In this document: in pieces, positions 53,222-62,643 of the stretch
Layout of the letters: every line of letters starts with the position of its first letter
Numbering within the stretch: the stretch's first letter is position 1
Assembly (NCBI RefSeq): GCF_000383855.1
Contig: NZ_KB912877.1
Coordinates: 1,813,285-1,877,284, forward strand
Direction: 5' to 3'
DNA: 64,000 nt
DNA from: Methylobacter marinus A45
GTDB lineage: Bacteria; Pseudomonadota; Gammaproteobacteria; Methylococcales; Methylomonadaceae
The notes under the pieces: model-generated
The model's input: only the letters and a program-made list of their open reading frames with translations
What the model was told of the DNA's origin: nothing
Database searches by the model: none
Position numbers and translations under genes: made by a program

Positions 53222-53778
53222 AAGCGGTTGGCGATCAGGATGCTTTTTAATGCCGCCAGCGCCTGTTCAAAGTCATCATTGACCACCAGATAATCAAACT
53301 CGTGATAATGGCTCATTTCGGCCACGGCATCGCGCATGCGGCGGGCGATGATCTGCTCATCATCCTGGCCGCGGTTTCTAAGGCGCTGCTGCAATACGGC
53401 GGTCGAAGGCGGCAGAATGAAAATGGACTGGCTGTCCGGCAGAAGTTGTTTGATCTGCTGGGCGCCCTGCCAGTCGATTTCCAGGATCACATCCAGGCCC
53501 TGGCTCAGGTTTTCCTGCACGGTTTGCCTGGCGGTGCCGTAAAAATTATCGAAAACCCGGGCATGTTCAAGAAAGGCCTGCTGTTCCAGCATGGCCTGGA
53601 AATCGGCGATAGAGACAAAATAATAATCCCGGCCATGCGCTTCGCCGGGGCGCATCGGGCGCGTCGTATGAGAGATCGATACGGTCAGGCTGTCGAGATC
53701 GGCGACCAGCTGTTTCACCAGACTGGTTTTGCCGGCCCCGGACGGTGCAGCAATGATGTAAAGTTTGCCGTGGTTCAT
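53161..53778 (-). CDS. gmk: Guanylate kinase
   Basis: This 205-residue enzyme converts GMP and ATP to GDP and ADP. The P-loop APSGAGKTSLV is at residues 10-20, followed by SHTTRPMRPGEAHGRDYYFV and the segment VILEIDWQGAQQIK. The length is normal. It precedes the island repeat and follows yicC on the same strand by 62 bp; this order (yicC, gmk) is common in gammaproteobacteria. Confidence 0.95.
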   Translation of the reverse strand: MNHGKLYIIAAPSGAGKTSLVKQLVADLDSLTVSISHTTRPMRPGEAHGRDYYFVSIADFQAMLEQQAFLEHARVFDNFYGTARQTVQENLSQGLDVILEIDWQGAQQIKQLLPDSQSIFILPPSTAVLQQRLRNRGQDDEQIIARRMRDAVAEMSHYHEFDYLVVNDDFEQALAALKSILIANRLTRQRQQHKLAPLLKALLSR

Positions 53779-53840
53779 AAGGTCTTGTCTTAATTAAGGA
53801 TGATGGGCCGGTTGGTAATAGGTCTGGGAGCGGCGGTGCT

Positions 53841-54707
53841 TTACTCGATATTCTGTACCTGTTCGCGCATCTGCTCGATCAGCACTTTCAGTTCGATGGC
53901 GATCTGGGTCATTTCCTTATCGGCCGATTTGGAGCCCAGGGTATTGGCCTCGCGATTCAATTCCTGCATCAGAAAATCCAGCCGCCTGCCGATCGGATCT
54001 TTTTGCAGGAGCACTCTTAACACTTCGGCGATATGGGTTTGCAGCCGGTCCAGTTCTTCAGAGATATCCAGTTTTTGCGCCAGAAACACCAGTTCCTGCT
54101 CCAGGCGGTCGAAGTCGGGCTCGGCGGACAGCTCGGTGATTCTGTCTTTCAGCTTATTCCGCAGATTCAACAGGACTTCCGGCATGCGTTTGTCGGCCGA
54201 GGCCACAAAGCCTTGCATTTTCAGGCAGCGTTCCGTGATCAGTTCGCCCAACTGGGCGCCCTCCCGCTCCCTGACCTCAAGCAATTGGTCCAGCGTTTGG
54301 TCGACCAGTGCCGTGATGCCGCGCTTCAGCGCTTCCCTGTCATTGTCGGGCTCCTGCTGTATGCCGGGGAAGGCCAGGACATCCAGCGCCGAGAATGACA
54401 GCGGGGCCAGCATCTGTTGCTCGATTTCACTGGCGGCCGCCAGCAGGGCCGCGACGGCATCGCGGTTAATGAGTAACTCCTGGCCGTCTTTAGCCTGTTT
54501 CTTGCTGTTTATGATGCATTCCACTTTGCCGCGTTTAATCTTGGCTCCAATGATGGCGCGCAGATCGGACTCGATAAAACGCAACCGATCCGGCAGCTTG
54601 AAGGTGATATCGCAGTAACGGTGATTGACCGAACGCAATTCGCAACTGAGGGTCAGCTTACCGATTTCTGCTTCATTACCGGCAAAAGCGGTCATACTTT
54701 TAATCAT
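53841..54707 (-). CDS. yicC: YicC-family endoribonuclease
   Basis: This 288-residue protein has the YicC N-terminal domain (MIKSMTAFAGNEAEIGKLTL, SVNHRYCDITFKLPDRLRF) and the DUF1732 C-terminal domain (LDFLMQELNREANTLGSKSA). YicC proteins are RNA endonucleases affecting small RNA decay. It lies upstream of gmk on the same strand and diverges from the kinase gene, 47 bp away. Confidence 0.93.
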   Translation of the reverse strand: MIKSMTAFAGNEAEIGKLTLSCELRSVNHRYCDITFKLPDRLRFIESDLRAIIGAKIKRGKVECIINSKKQAKDGQELLINRDAVAALLAAASEIEQQMLAPLSFSALDVLAFPGIQQEPDNDREALKRGITALVDQTLDQLLEVREREGAQLGELITERCLKMQGFVASADKRMPEVLLNLRNKLKDRITELSAEPDFDRLEQELVFLAQKLDISEELDRLQTHIAEVLRVLLQKDPIGRRLDFLMQELNREANTLGSKSADKEMTQIAIELKVLIEQMREQVQNIE

Positions 54708-54754
54708 TTTTCACCTATACTTTGTAGAGTCTTAGCTCGACAGAATTTTTTTCA

Positions 54755-55657
54755 ATGGCCGAATACTACGATCCCGACACCTATCCGAAGCAGTGGAACT
54801 ACCTTCAAACCGGCACTATTATAGACCAGTATATGATCGAGCGGGAATTGGCGCATGGCGGATTCAGCTCGGTCTATCTGGCCCGGCAGACAGCGGATCA
54901 GGTTCAGGTTGCGATCAAGGAATACTTGCCCCGCAAGCTGGCGCACCGGACCTGGAACAACATGGTTGTCGCCAACAGCGATGAAACCCAGTCCCTGTTC
55001 CGGCACGGCCGGGCCTTGTTTTTCGAGGAGGCCAAGGTTCTGGCGAAACTGAAACACCCCAATATCGTCGAGGTGATCAATTTTTTCCAGGCCAACGCCA
55101 CGGTTTACATGGTTATGACTTATGACTATGGCGTCACGCTCAATAAAATTCTCAAAAACAAGCTCCTGCCGGTTACCGATGAATTCCTGCTGGCCGTCTT
55201 CAATTCGCTGCTGGACGGCGTCAGCCATATTCATGCGCATCATCTTATCCACATGGACATCAAACCCGCCAATATTCTCGTGCGCCCCGGCCATGATGCG
55301 CTACTGCTCGATTTCGGCGCCATCCAGAGCTTTCCGCATGGGCGCTTGAACAAGCAAGGCAAGATATTGACCAAAGGCTTCTCGCCTATAGAGCAGCATG
55401 ATTTGAGCGCACCTTTAGGTCCATGGACCGATATTTATGCCATAGGTGCCAGCATGCGCGCCTGCCTTGAATATAAACCGCTGATTCCGGCGCCCGACCG
55501 GATGCGGCAGGATACGCTCGTGCCCGCCGTTAAAGCCTTCAAACGCAAATTTCCGCAATTTTTGCTGAAAGCCATAGACTGGGCCATGGAACTGCGCCCG
55601 GAAAAGCGCCCGCAATCGGTCGCCGAGTTGCAGCAGGCGCTTGCCGACAGCAATTAA
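54755..55657 (+). CDS. Serine/threonine protein kinase, non-RD
   Basis: This 300-residue soluble kinase has a glycine-rich loop (ELAHGGFSSVYLA), a catalytic lysine in VAIKEYLP, the catalytic loop HMDIKPANIL and LLDFGAIQ as the DFG motif. Methionine replaces the usual arginine of HRD, so it is a non-RD kinase that probably needs no activation-loop phosphorylation. There is no transmembrane segment or sensor domain. It stands between yicC and rph; no phosphatase gene adjoins it. Confidence 0.88.
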   Translation: MAEYYDPDTYPKQWNYLQTGTIIDQYMIERELAHGGFSSVYLARQTADQVQVAIKEYLPRKLAHRTWNNMVVANSDETQSLFRHGRALFFEEAKVLAKLKHPNIVEVINFFQANATVYMVMTYDYGVTLNKILKNKLLPVTDEFLLAVFNSLLDGVSHIHAHHLIHMDIKPANILVRPGHDALLLDFGAIQSFPHGRLNKQGKILTKGFSPIEQHDLSAPLGPWTDIYAIGASMRACLEYKPLIPAPDRMRQDTLVPAVKAFKRKFPQFLLKAIDWAMELRPEKRPQSVAELQQALADSN

Positions 55658-55741
55658 CAACCGTTTCCGATGCCTTAAAATCGAGCCCGCCTCATCCCCG
55701 GATCAGGTATACTGTGCGGTTTTATTTTAGCGGAACAGATA

Positions 55742-56464
55742 ATGAGACCTAGCGGACGCAACCCGAATCAACTACGAGACATCAAATTTACCTGCGGCTT
55801 TACAAAACATGCGGAAGGATCTGTTCTGGTTGAATTTGGCGATACGCGCGTGCTTTGCACGGCCAGCGTTGACAACCATGTGCCGCGTTTTCTGAAAGGC
55901 AAGGGCGAAGGCTGGATTACCGCCGAATACGGCATGCTGCCGCGCTCGACGCACAGCCGCATGGGCCGGGAGGCCAGCAGCGGCCGGCAAGGCGGGCGCA
56001 CCCTGGAAATCCAGCGCCTAATCGGTCGCTCGCTGCGCGCCGCGGTGGATTTAAAGGCGCTGGGCGAAAATACCATCACCATAGACTGCGATGTGCTGCA
56101 GGCGGACGGCGGCACGCGCACGGCCTCGATCACGGGCGGCTTCGTCGCCTTGTCGCTGGCCGTGCAGAAAATGCTCAAACGCAGGCAAATCAAGACCAAC
56201 CCGCTGCACGGACAGGTCGCCTCCGTATCGGTCGGCATCTACAACGGCGTGCCGGTACTGGACCTGGATTATGCCGAGGACAGCAATGCCGAAACCGACA
56301 TGAATGTGGTCATGAACGATGCGGCCGCTTTTATCGAAGTGCAGGGCACGGCCGAAGGCCATGCCTTCAGAAAGGCGGAACTGGACGCGATGCTGGATCT
56401 CGCCGGGCACGGCATCAAGCAACTGCTGGAAAAACAGCACGAAGCGCTGGAAAACTTCAAATGA
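55742..56464 (+). CDS. rph: Ribonuclease PH
   Basis: This 240-residue phosphorolytic exonuclease trims tRNA 3' ends. It has the typical start [20 protein letters not shown], the active-site region [20 protein letters not shown] and [20 protein letters not shown], and the phosphate-binding segment [20 protein letters not shown]. The length is full and not truncated as in some E. coli strains. It overlaps rdgB by 4 nt. Confidence 0.96.
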   Translation: MRPSGRNPNQLRDIKFTCGFTKHAEGSVLVEFGDTRVLCTASVDNHVPRFLKGKGEGWITAEYGMLPRSTHSRMGREASSGRQGGRTLEIQRLIGRSLRAAVDLKALGENTITIDCDVLQADGGTRTASITGGFVALSLAVQKMLKRRQIKTNPLHGQVASVSVGIYNGVPVLDLDYAEDSNAETDMNVVMNDAAAFIEVQGTAEGHAFRKAELDAMLDLAGHGIKQLLEKQHEALENFK

Positions 56465-57072
56465 GCCCGGCCAAGTCGCAACCTATCGTACTGGCCAGCG
56501 GCAATGCCGGCAAGATCAGGGAGATACAGGCCCTGCTTGCCGGCCACACGATCGTTCCGCAGTCCGCGTTCAATGTCGCCGACTGCGAGGAAACGGGCCT
56601 CACTTTTGTGGAAAATGCCATCCTGAAAGCCCGGAACGCGGCCCGGCAGAGCCATCTGCCCGCCATTGCCGATGACTCGGGGCTGGTTGTCGATGCCCTG
56701 GGCGGCGCACCCGGCGTATTCTCGGCCCGGTATGCCGGCGCCGGCGCCAGCGATCAGGACAATATCGACAAACTGCTGCGGGCACTGGACGGCGTACCCG
56801 AGTCGCAACGCAGCGCGCGCTTTATCTGCGTCATGGTGTTCATGGAACATGCCGACGATCCCTGCCCGGTGATCGCCCAGGGCATCTGGGAAGGCCGCAT
56901 ACTGACGCATAGCGCCGGCGAAAACGGCTTCGGTTATGACCCGGTATTCTGGGTGCCGGAACAAAACCGCGCCTCGGCCGAACTGCCGGCAGCCGTGAAA
57001 AATTCGCTGAGCCACAGAGGCAAGGCACTGAAGAATTTGACCGCCTTAATATCAGCTAAAGAAACTTTTTAG
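56461..57072 (+). CDS. rdgB: dITP/XTP pyrophosphatase
   Basis: This 203-residue Ham1/RdgB enzyme removes non-canonical purine triphosphates. It has the nucleotide-binding start [38 protein letters not shown], the magnesium motif [17 protein letters not shown] and [15 protein letters not shown]. It is translationally coupled to rph (ATGA overlap), a common pair. Confidence 0.95.
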   Translation: MSPAKSQPIVLASGNAGKIREIQALLAGHTIVPQSAFNVADCEETGLTFVENAILKARNAARQSHLPAIADDSGLVVDALGGAPGVFSARYAGAGASDQDNIDKLLRALDGVPESQRSARFICVMVFMEHADDPCPVIAQGIWEGRILTHSAGENGFGYDPVFWVPEQNRASAELPAAVKNSLSHRGKALKNLTALISAKETF

Positions 57073-57095
57073 CCCTGCCATACTCACTAAGCAAG

Positions 57096-57130
57096 AAACC
57101 CGGCATTAAAGCATCTGTTTTGCCGGGGTT
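57096..57130 (+). terminator. Hairpin after rdgB
   Basis: AAACCCGGC and GCCGGGGTT form an imperfect stem around a 17-nt loop, 24 bp after the rdgB stop. No T run follows, so termination is uncertain. Confidence 0.35.
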
Positions 57131-57237
57131 CCGTACTGCTGCATTCAATCCGATCCGCGGCTTCGCGGGACATAGCTGAAATAAAAACAAATTCAAACCG
57201 ACCGGTGCAGGAATTCGATTTACGGAAACAAGCGGCC

Positions 57238-57276
57238 GGATCCATAAGTAAAAAATCCATTACTTATATAGGATCC
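57238..57276. promoter_or_regulatory. GGATCC-ATAAGTA inverted repeat
   Basis: GGATCCATAAGTA faces TACTTATATAGGATCC around ten bases, about 75 bp upstream of the exported-protein gene. It could be an operator. Confidence 0.35.
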
Positions 57277-57348
57277 GTCTTCATCTTTTTAACGTATCGC
57301 TTATCCTGCCCGCCTTTAATTTGCTATTACTTGTAGTAAGGAGGGTTT

Positions 57349-57954
57349 ATGAACGTCAACAGGAAATTCCGCTCCACGGCAATCATCATTTTCAATCTTT
57401 CCATCGCTGCCGATGTTTCCGCTGATCAAAACACCGGTGAATTGGATGGCATTTACAATCTCAGGCGGGGCTGGGCGGAATCACAGGAAATTGGGGCATC
57501 GCCCAATCCCGGTGAGCCTGTCGAGCAAATAGGCCGTTATAGGGTCACTTTGGACAGGCGAGACTGGCCCCTGCTGCCGCCAGCGGAAAAAAAGAGAATC
57601 AGGAGAGTATTGACCATCAGCGGCGTTTTTCGCGGCGAACTCGTGCAGTACATCGGTCAGAATCCCTTGTTTGATCATGCTCTGGGCAACGACGATCGCA
57701 CCGGCGCGGTATACACGGAAAACGATACCCTGGTTTCGCCGCCGAAAATCGTCCCCTGCGGCCCTCCCGGCCTTGTGACTATTTCGGGCGTGGAACAGAT
57801 TAATCCGATTAAGGGCATCGGCATTTACAGCAATCTGCGAAGAAGCAAAATACTGGCTAATGTCACAGTAAATCAATGTACTCTGCAAAATGATTTACAG
57901 TTCATTCCCGAAGTCAGCTATTTATGTTTTGAAGGAAGCACAATCTGTCCATAA
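57349..57954 (+). CDS. Exported hypothetical protein, 201 aa
   Basis: This protein has a weak signal peptide (MNVNRKFRSTAIIIFNLSIA, ending near DVSA) and AAGGAGGG 5-6 nt before its start, so it is strongly translated. The mature part has three or four cysteines near the C-terminus (NQCTLQNDL, YLCFEGSTICP), suggesting disulfides in the periplasm or outside. No family was recognised. It is monocistronic, with its own terminator. Confidence 0.7.
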   Translation: MNVNRKFRSTAIIIFNLSIAADVSADQNTGELDGIYNLRRGWAESQEIGASPNPGEPVEQIGRYRVTLDRRDWPLLPPAEKKRIRRVLTISGVFRGELVQYIGQNPLFDHALGNDDRTGAVYTENDTLVSPPKIVPCGPPGLVTISGVEQINPIKGIGIYSNLRRSKILANVTVNQCTLQNDLQFIPEVSYLCFEGSTICP

Positions 57955-57964
57955 CCCATTTAGA

Positions 57965-58011
57965 CTCGTGGCTGATTTGATGACAGCCCTCCGGCCACGA
58001 GACGTTTTTTT
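57965..58011 (+). terminator. Rho-independent terminator
   Basis: CTCGTGGC and GCCACGAG form an 8-bp stem with a 21-nt loop, followed by ACG and seven T, 11 bp after the exported-protein gene. Confidence 0.75.
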
Positions 58012-58027
58012 GTATATATAAAAACCC

Positions 58028-59119
58028 ATGCCAGCCTTTGACCGTACTTTAAACGCACGCTTGCCTATTGCCCGCCGGTTCGCCAGCACTCAGGCCATCA
58101 CCGACATACAACCTTTGGGCAACGGCCTGATCAATGACACGTTTCTGGTCATGACCGACGCCGCGCCGTTTGTCTTGCAACGCATCAACACGGCGGTTTT
58201 CCCGCGGCCGGCGCGGATCATGGAAAACCTGCAGGCCTTAAACAAACACCTTCAGACGAAACCCGCCGGCTCGGTTAAATTGCGGATACCGGACATCTTA
58301 CCGGCGGTCGGCGGCGAGTATTACTACGAACAAAAGGGCGATTACTGGCGGGCCTTGCGCTATATCGATCATACGGAGAGCCTGGAAGTCATCGGGAGCA
58401 CGCATGATGCGGCACAGGCAGGGTTTGCGCTGGGCCATTTCCATCGCCTGCTCAGCGATCTTGATCCCGGCATCCTGCACGATACCCTGCCCGGCTTTCA
58501 TATCACGCCGAATTATCTGAACCGCTATGACCAGGTAGCGGCGAAGCTGCCGGCTTCATCGGCCGACAGCCGTTATTGCGCCGATTTCATAGACCGGCAC
58601 CGGCACATCGCCGGCGATCTGGAAACCGCCAGGCAACAGGGCCTGCTGACCCCTCGCGTGATACACGGCGATCCCAAGCTCAATAATTTTTTGTTCGACA
58701 GGCATACCGGAACCATTGTCGGCGTGGTCGACCTGGATACCGTCAAGCCGGGACTGGTGCATTACGATATCGGCGATTGCCTGCGCTCCTGCTGCCAGAC
58801 AACGGCCCCCGTCGGCTTCGATACGGATCGCTGCGCCATTATCCTGGCAAGCTATCTGGCCGAGGCCGGCGCATTCTTTACCGAATCCGATTATGCGTAT
58901 TTGTACCCGGCCATCCGCCTGATTCCTTTTGAACTGGGCATCCGGTTTTTGACCGACCATCTGGAAAGCGACCGCTATTTCAAGGTGACGGAGCCGGGGC
59001 AAAACCTGCGGCGCGCGGCCGAACAGTTCCAGCTCTGCGAGGCTATCGGCAGGCAGGAACCGGCCATCAGGCACATCATAGCGCGGCTGAAAAAACAAAC
59101 GCTGGAATCTTGCCGGTGA
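58028..59119 (+). CDS. APH-family sugar/aminoglycoside-type kinase
   Basis: This 363-residue kinase-fold protein has the catalytic loop VIHGDPKLNNFLFD and the metal-binding VVDLDTVKPGLVHYDIGD. It resembles the N-acetylhexosamine or choline-kinase-like branch of the APH family (relatives of NahK). It probably phosphorylates a small hydroxylated metabolite; the substrate is unknown. The next gene, a transporter, overlaps its stop. Confidence 0.82.
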   Translation: MPAFDRTLNARLPIARRFASTQAITDIQPLGNGLINDTFLVMTDAAPFVLQRINTAVFPRPARIMENLQALNKHLQTKPAGSVKLRIPDILPAVGGEYYYEQKGDYWRALRYIDHTESLEVIGSTHDAAQAGFALGHFHRLLSDLDPGILHDTLPGFHITPNYLNRYDQVAAKLPASSADSRYCADFIDRHRHIAGDLETARQQGLLTPRVIHGDPKLNNFLFDRHTGTIVGVVDLDTVKPGLVHYDIGDCLRSCCQTTAPVGFDTDRCAIILASYLAEAGAFFTESDYAYLYPAIRLIPFELGIRFLTDHLESDRYFKVTEPGQNLRRAAEQFQLCEAIGRQEPAIRHIIARLKKQTLESCR

Positions 59120-60030
59120 GCGCCGTCCCGTCCGGGCAGCGCCATCTGCTCATCGGTTGCCCCCTGGTGCTGCTCGGCGCCCTGGGTTTTTCCGCCAAGG
59201 CCATCTTCATCAAGCTGGCTTACGCGGCCGAAGGCCAAATAGACGCGATCAGCCTGATGGCCTTGCGCATGCTGTTTTCGCTGCCCTTGTTCCTGGCGGT
59301 TGCGCTCTGGCATAACAGGCAATCGCCGGCCGCGGCGCTGACTAAAAAGCAGTGGGCCGCGCTGACCGTACTGGGCCTGATGGGTTATTACATCGCCAGC
59401 TATCTGGATTTTATCGGCCTGCTGTACATCTCGGCCGGACTGGAGCGGATCATCCTGTTTTTGTATCCGACCTTCGTCGTGCTGTTTTCGGCGCTGTTGT
59501 ACAGAAAGTGGATTTCGCTACGTGAAATAGCCGCGCTGGGCCTGAGTTATGCGGGCATGCTGCTGGTCTTCATCGAACAGCTGTCGACAGAGTCTTCGGG
59601 CATCTGGCTGGGATCGTCCCTGGTGCTGGCTGGCGCCGTGATCTTTGCCTTTTTCACCATGGGCAGCGGCGTCATGGGCCGGCGCATCGGCTCCGCGCGC
59701 TTTACCGCTTACACCATGACCATTGCCAGCATCGCTACCCTCGTGCATTTTGCCGTCAATCACGGCACAGCGTTGACCGGTTTCTCCGCCGAGGTTTATA
59801 AACAGGCCATGCTGATGGCGGTTTTTTCCACGGTATTGCCGGCGTTTTTCATGAATGCCGGCATCAGGCGGATCGGCGCGGGCCCGGCCTCCATTATCAG
59901 CATGATCGGTCCGATCGCGACCCTGGCCCTGGCTTTCCTGTTTCTGGGCGAGGCCGTTACCCTGCCGCAGCTGGCCGGCACGTTTTTTGTGCTGGCCGGC
60001 GTTTATGTGGTCAGCCGCGCCAAGTCCTGA
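59116..60030 (+). CDS. EamA-family (DMT) transporter
   Basis: This 304-residue inner-membrane protein has ten predicted helices in two EamA repeats, the usual size of drug/metabolite exporters. I chose GTG at 59116, which overlaps the stop of the kinase gene (GTGA) and implies coupling; a TTG lies 6 nt earlier. Coupling to a sugar kinase suggests a linked small-molecule substrate, but that is inferred. It converges with the AMMECR1 gene with one base between. Confidence 0.87.
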   Translation: MSAVPSGQRHLLIGCPLVLLGALGFSAKAIFIKLAYAAEGQIDAISLMALRMLFSLPLFLAVALWHNRQSPAAALTKKQWAALTVLGLMGYYIASYLDFIGLLYISAGLERIILFLYPTFVVLFSALLYRKWISLREIAALGLSYAGMLLVFIEQLSTESSGIWLGSSLVLAGAVIFAFFTMGSGVMGRRIGSARFTAYTMTIASIATLVHFAVNHGTALTGFSAEVYKQAMLMAVFSTVLPAFFMNAGIRRIGAGPASIISMIGPIATLALAFLFLGEAVTLPQLAGTFFVLAGVYVVSRAKS

Positions 60031-60031
60031 T

Positions 60032-60589
60032 TCAGGCGATCACTTCGGCGCGGTAACGGTAAACCCTGATGGTATCGGACCAGTAGCCGGGAGCGAGCCC
60101 CGCTTTCTGTTTCAGATGCCTCAGAAACTGTTCGGGGTCAGGCAGCGATTCCCACACCGACGGCAGGAACGTGCCGCGCCGGCGCCCCTCGGCCAGAATC
60201 AAGCCATCGACGCCGGCCTGCAACTGTTGCAGCAAATCCTGTTCCGAGCTAAACGAAAGCGGCTCAGGCGGCGTCAGAATGGAAAGATGAATCTCCAGAT
60301 CGCTCAGTTCATGCGCCTCCACCGGCTGAAACCGGGGGTCCATAAAAGCCGCGGAAAAAGCGTTTTTGGCGATATCCTCGGCCAACGGCCTGATGGCATC
60401 CAGCGTGCCGATGCAGCCGCGCAGCTGATGCTGCTTCTGCAGCGTGACGAACGTGGCACGCTGTTCCGACAGTTCCGCCGGATACTCGGTTAAATCGATG
60501 ACCAGCGGCTTGCCTGTCTGCAGGCCATGCTGAATGGAATAGCTTGCCAGCGCCTTCAACCGGTGCTGGTGTTCTTTATTCAATGACAT
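60032..60589 (-). CDS. AMMECR1-domain protein (AmmeMemoRadiSam system A)
   Basis: This 185-residue protein has the AMMECR1 hallmarks RGCIGTLDAIRPLAEDIAKN, FMDPRFQPVEAHELSDLEIH and DGLILAEGRRRGTFLPSVWE. The human relative AMMECR1 has no settled function. The ATG at 60589 overlaps the end of the Memo-family gene by 14 nt, so the pair is translationally coupled. Confidence 0.9.
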   Translation of the reverse strand: MSLNKEHQHRLKALASYSIQHGLQTGKPLVIDLTEYPAELSEQRATFVTLQKQHQLRGCIGTLDAIRPLAEDIAKNAFSAAFMDPRFQPVEAHELSDLEIHLSILTPPEPLSFSSEQDLLQQLQAGVDGLILAEGRRRGTFLPSVWESLPDPEQFLRHLKQKAGLAPGYWSDTIRVYRYRAEVIA

Positions 60590-61355
60590 AAGCCCCATAA
60601 CCCACCACTCTTGCTTTATCTCCCCCGGTATCGCCGGAGTTGCGCAAATCAATGGTTCTAACCGAGAGAGACTTGTCCCGCGCCAGCTTCAGCAGCCCGC
60701 TGACCGGCACCTTGCCGCAGGCGGACTCGAACACCAGCTGCTCATACTGCAGATGTTCTATCGCTTCGCTGGTCGAGCGATCCAGCTGTTGCGCGGTCAT
60801 GTAATCATGATAATGGCTCAGATCGGAACTGACCACGATCAGCGTCTCATCATGGCCCCACATCAGCTCGATCACCTGGCTGACCTGCTCCGGCGTGGCA
60901 TCGCCCGCGACGATGGGGATCAGCTTGAAGCCATCGAGCATCTCCTGCAGAAAAGGCAGATGCACTTCCAGGCTGTGTTCATACGTGTGCGCCTGCTCAA
61001 TGTATTCGACAAAAGGCAGCTTCACCAGCGTCTTGACCGCCTCCTCATCGACCTCGATATTGCCCAAAGGCGTGCTGAACGTTTGCGCCCGGCTCACGGC
61101 CAGCCCCCTGAACGCGACGCGATGGGACGGACCGATCAACACCACTCTGTTGATCAGATGCCTGGCGCCTTTCAGGCGCGCATACGCGCTCGCGGCAACC
61201 GGGCCAGAATAGATGTAGCCCGCATGCGGCGCGATAATCGCTTTGGGAACTTTCGCGTCGGATTGGGCATCATTTAAATACCGATTAAGCATTTGATGCA
61301 GCTGTTGGGGATTGGCGGGATAGAAAGTTCCTGCCACAGCGGGTTGTCTATTCAT
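60576..61355 (-). CDS. Memo-family protein (AmmeMemoRadiSam system B)
   Basis: This 259-residue protein has the Memo pattern RQPAVAGTFYPANPQQLHQM, IIAPHAGYIYSGPVAASAYA, VVLIGPSHRVAF and SSDLSHYHDYMTAQQLD. Human MEMO1 is a relative of extradiol dioxygenases that binds copper or iron with conserved histidines. The gene is divergent from the radical-SAM gene, 166 bp away, and overlaps the AMMECR1 gene. Confidence 0.92.
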   Translation of the reverse strand: MNRQPAVAGTFYPANPQQLHQMLNRYLNDAQSDAKVPKAIIAPHAGYIYSGPVAASAYARLKGARHLINRVVLIGPSHRVAFRGLAVSRAQTFSTPLGNIEVDEEAVKTLVKLPFVEYIEQAHTYEHSLEVHLPFLQEMLDGFKLIPIVAGDATPEQVSQVIELMWGHDETLIVVSSDLSHYHDYMTAQQLDRSTSEAIEHLQYEQLVFESACGKVPVSGLLKLARDKSLSVRTIDLRNSGDTGGDKARVVGYGAYVIE

Positions 61356-61521
61356 TGAGCGTTCCTGTTATGTTGCTGGAGAAAACTGGCGTTGGCGCAA
61401 ACCGTTGAAGTTAGTTGAACTATTGTGCTGGAAATAAAATATCCCCACTAGTCCCAATGTTATAAACCGATTATTACCGAAATGTGACCATGTGACCTGT
61501 TGATGGTTCCGGGAGAAATTA

Positions 61522-62613
61522 ATGACTGTTTTTGTGGCCCCCGACATAGTCAAAACGCGGCATTGGCACCGCCTGGACGATGGCCGTATCCAGTGCGATA
61601 TCTGTCCGCGATTTTGTAAATTGCATGCCGGTCAGCGCGGCCTTTGCTTTGTCAGACAAAATCTGGACGATGAGATCGTCATGACCAGTTACGGCCGCTC
61701 CAGCGGTTTTGCCATCGACCCGATCGAAAAAAAACCGCTGAACCACTTTCTGCCCGGCACCCCGGTCCTGTCCTTCGGCACGGCCGGCTGTAATCTGGCC
61801 TGCAAGTTCTGCCAGAACTGGGACATCAGCAAATCGCGCGAAATGGACAGGCTGATGAGCCAGGCCTCGCCCGACGCGATTGCGCGGGCGGCGCTCGACC
61901 GGGGCTGCGCCAGCGTCGCTTATACCTATAATGATCCGGTGATTTTCCACGAATACGCGATAGACACCGCCCAGGCCTGCCGCGACCTGGGCATCAAATC
62001 GGTGGCGGTATCGGCCGGCTATGTCTGCGCCGAGCCCCGCGCCGAGTTTTATCAATGGATGGATGCCGCCAACATCGACCTGAAAGCCTTTACCGAGCGC
62101 TTCTACCACCAGATTACCGGCGGCCATCTGGAACCGGTGCTGGAAACGCTTAAATACATCAAACACGAAACCTCGGTCTGGCTGGAGCTGACGACCTTGA
62201 TTATTCCCGGAGAGAATGATTCGGAAGCCGAACTGGAAGCGATGACGCAATGGGTCGTCGAAAATCTGGGGCCGGATGTGCCGATGCATTTCTCGGCTTT
62301 CCATCCCGACTGGAAAATGCGCGATAAACCCCATACGCCGGCAAAATCGTTACTGCTGGCGCGGGACATCGCGCTGAAAAACGGCGTGCGTTACGCCTAT
62401 GTCGGCAATGTACACGACAAATCGGCCAGCAGCACTTATTGCCATAATTGCGGCTCCTTATTAATAGGCCGCGACTGGTACGACCTGGACGAATGGAACC
62501 TGGATAACTCAGCCTGCCGTTTCTGCGGCGAACGCTGCGCCGGCGTTTTCGACCAACACCCCGGCGATTGGGGCGGCAAGCGCCGGGCGGTCACCATGAA
62601 CCGGGCGACGTAA
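61522..62613 (+). CDS. amrS: Radical SAM enzyme of the AmmeMemoRadiSam system
   Basis: This 363-residue enzyme has the radical-SAM cluster motif CNLACKFCQNW, preceded by a cysteine-rich N-terminal segment (CDICPRFCKLHAGQRGLCFV) and followed by a C-terminal zinc-ribbon-like segment (CHNCG, CRFCGERC). It resembles pyruvate-formate-lyase-activating enzymes. With the Memo and AMMECR1 genes it makes the three-gene AmmeMemoRadiSam set, whose reaction is not established. GGGAGAAATTA precedes the ATG with normal spacing. Confidence 0.93.
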   Translation: MTVFVAPDIVKTRHWHRLDDGRIQCDICPRFCKLHAGQRGLCFVRQNLDDEIVMTSYGRSSGFAIDPIEKKPLNHFLPGTPVLSFGTAGCNLACKFCQNWDISKSREMDRLMSQASPDAIARAALDRGCASVAYTYNDPVIFHEYAIDTAQACRDLGIKSVAVSAGYVCAEPRAEFYQWMDAANIDLKAFTERFYHQITGGHLEPVLETLKYIKHETSVWLELTTLIIPGENDSEAELEAMTQWVVENLGPDVPMHFSAFHPDWKMRDKPHTPAKSLLLARDIALKNGVRYAYVGNVHDKSASSTYCHNCGSLLIGRDWYDLDEWNLDNSACRFCGERCAGVFDQHPGDWGGKRRAVTMNRAT

Positions 62614-62643
62614 GACCAGGCCAACAGGATCCGGTTAAAGCTC

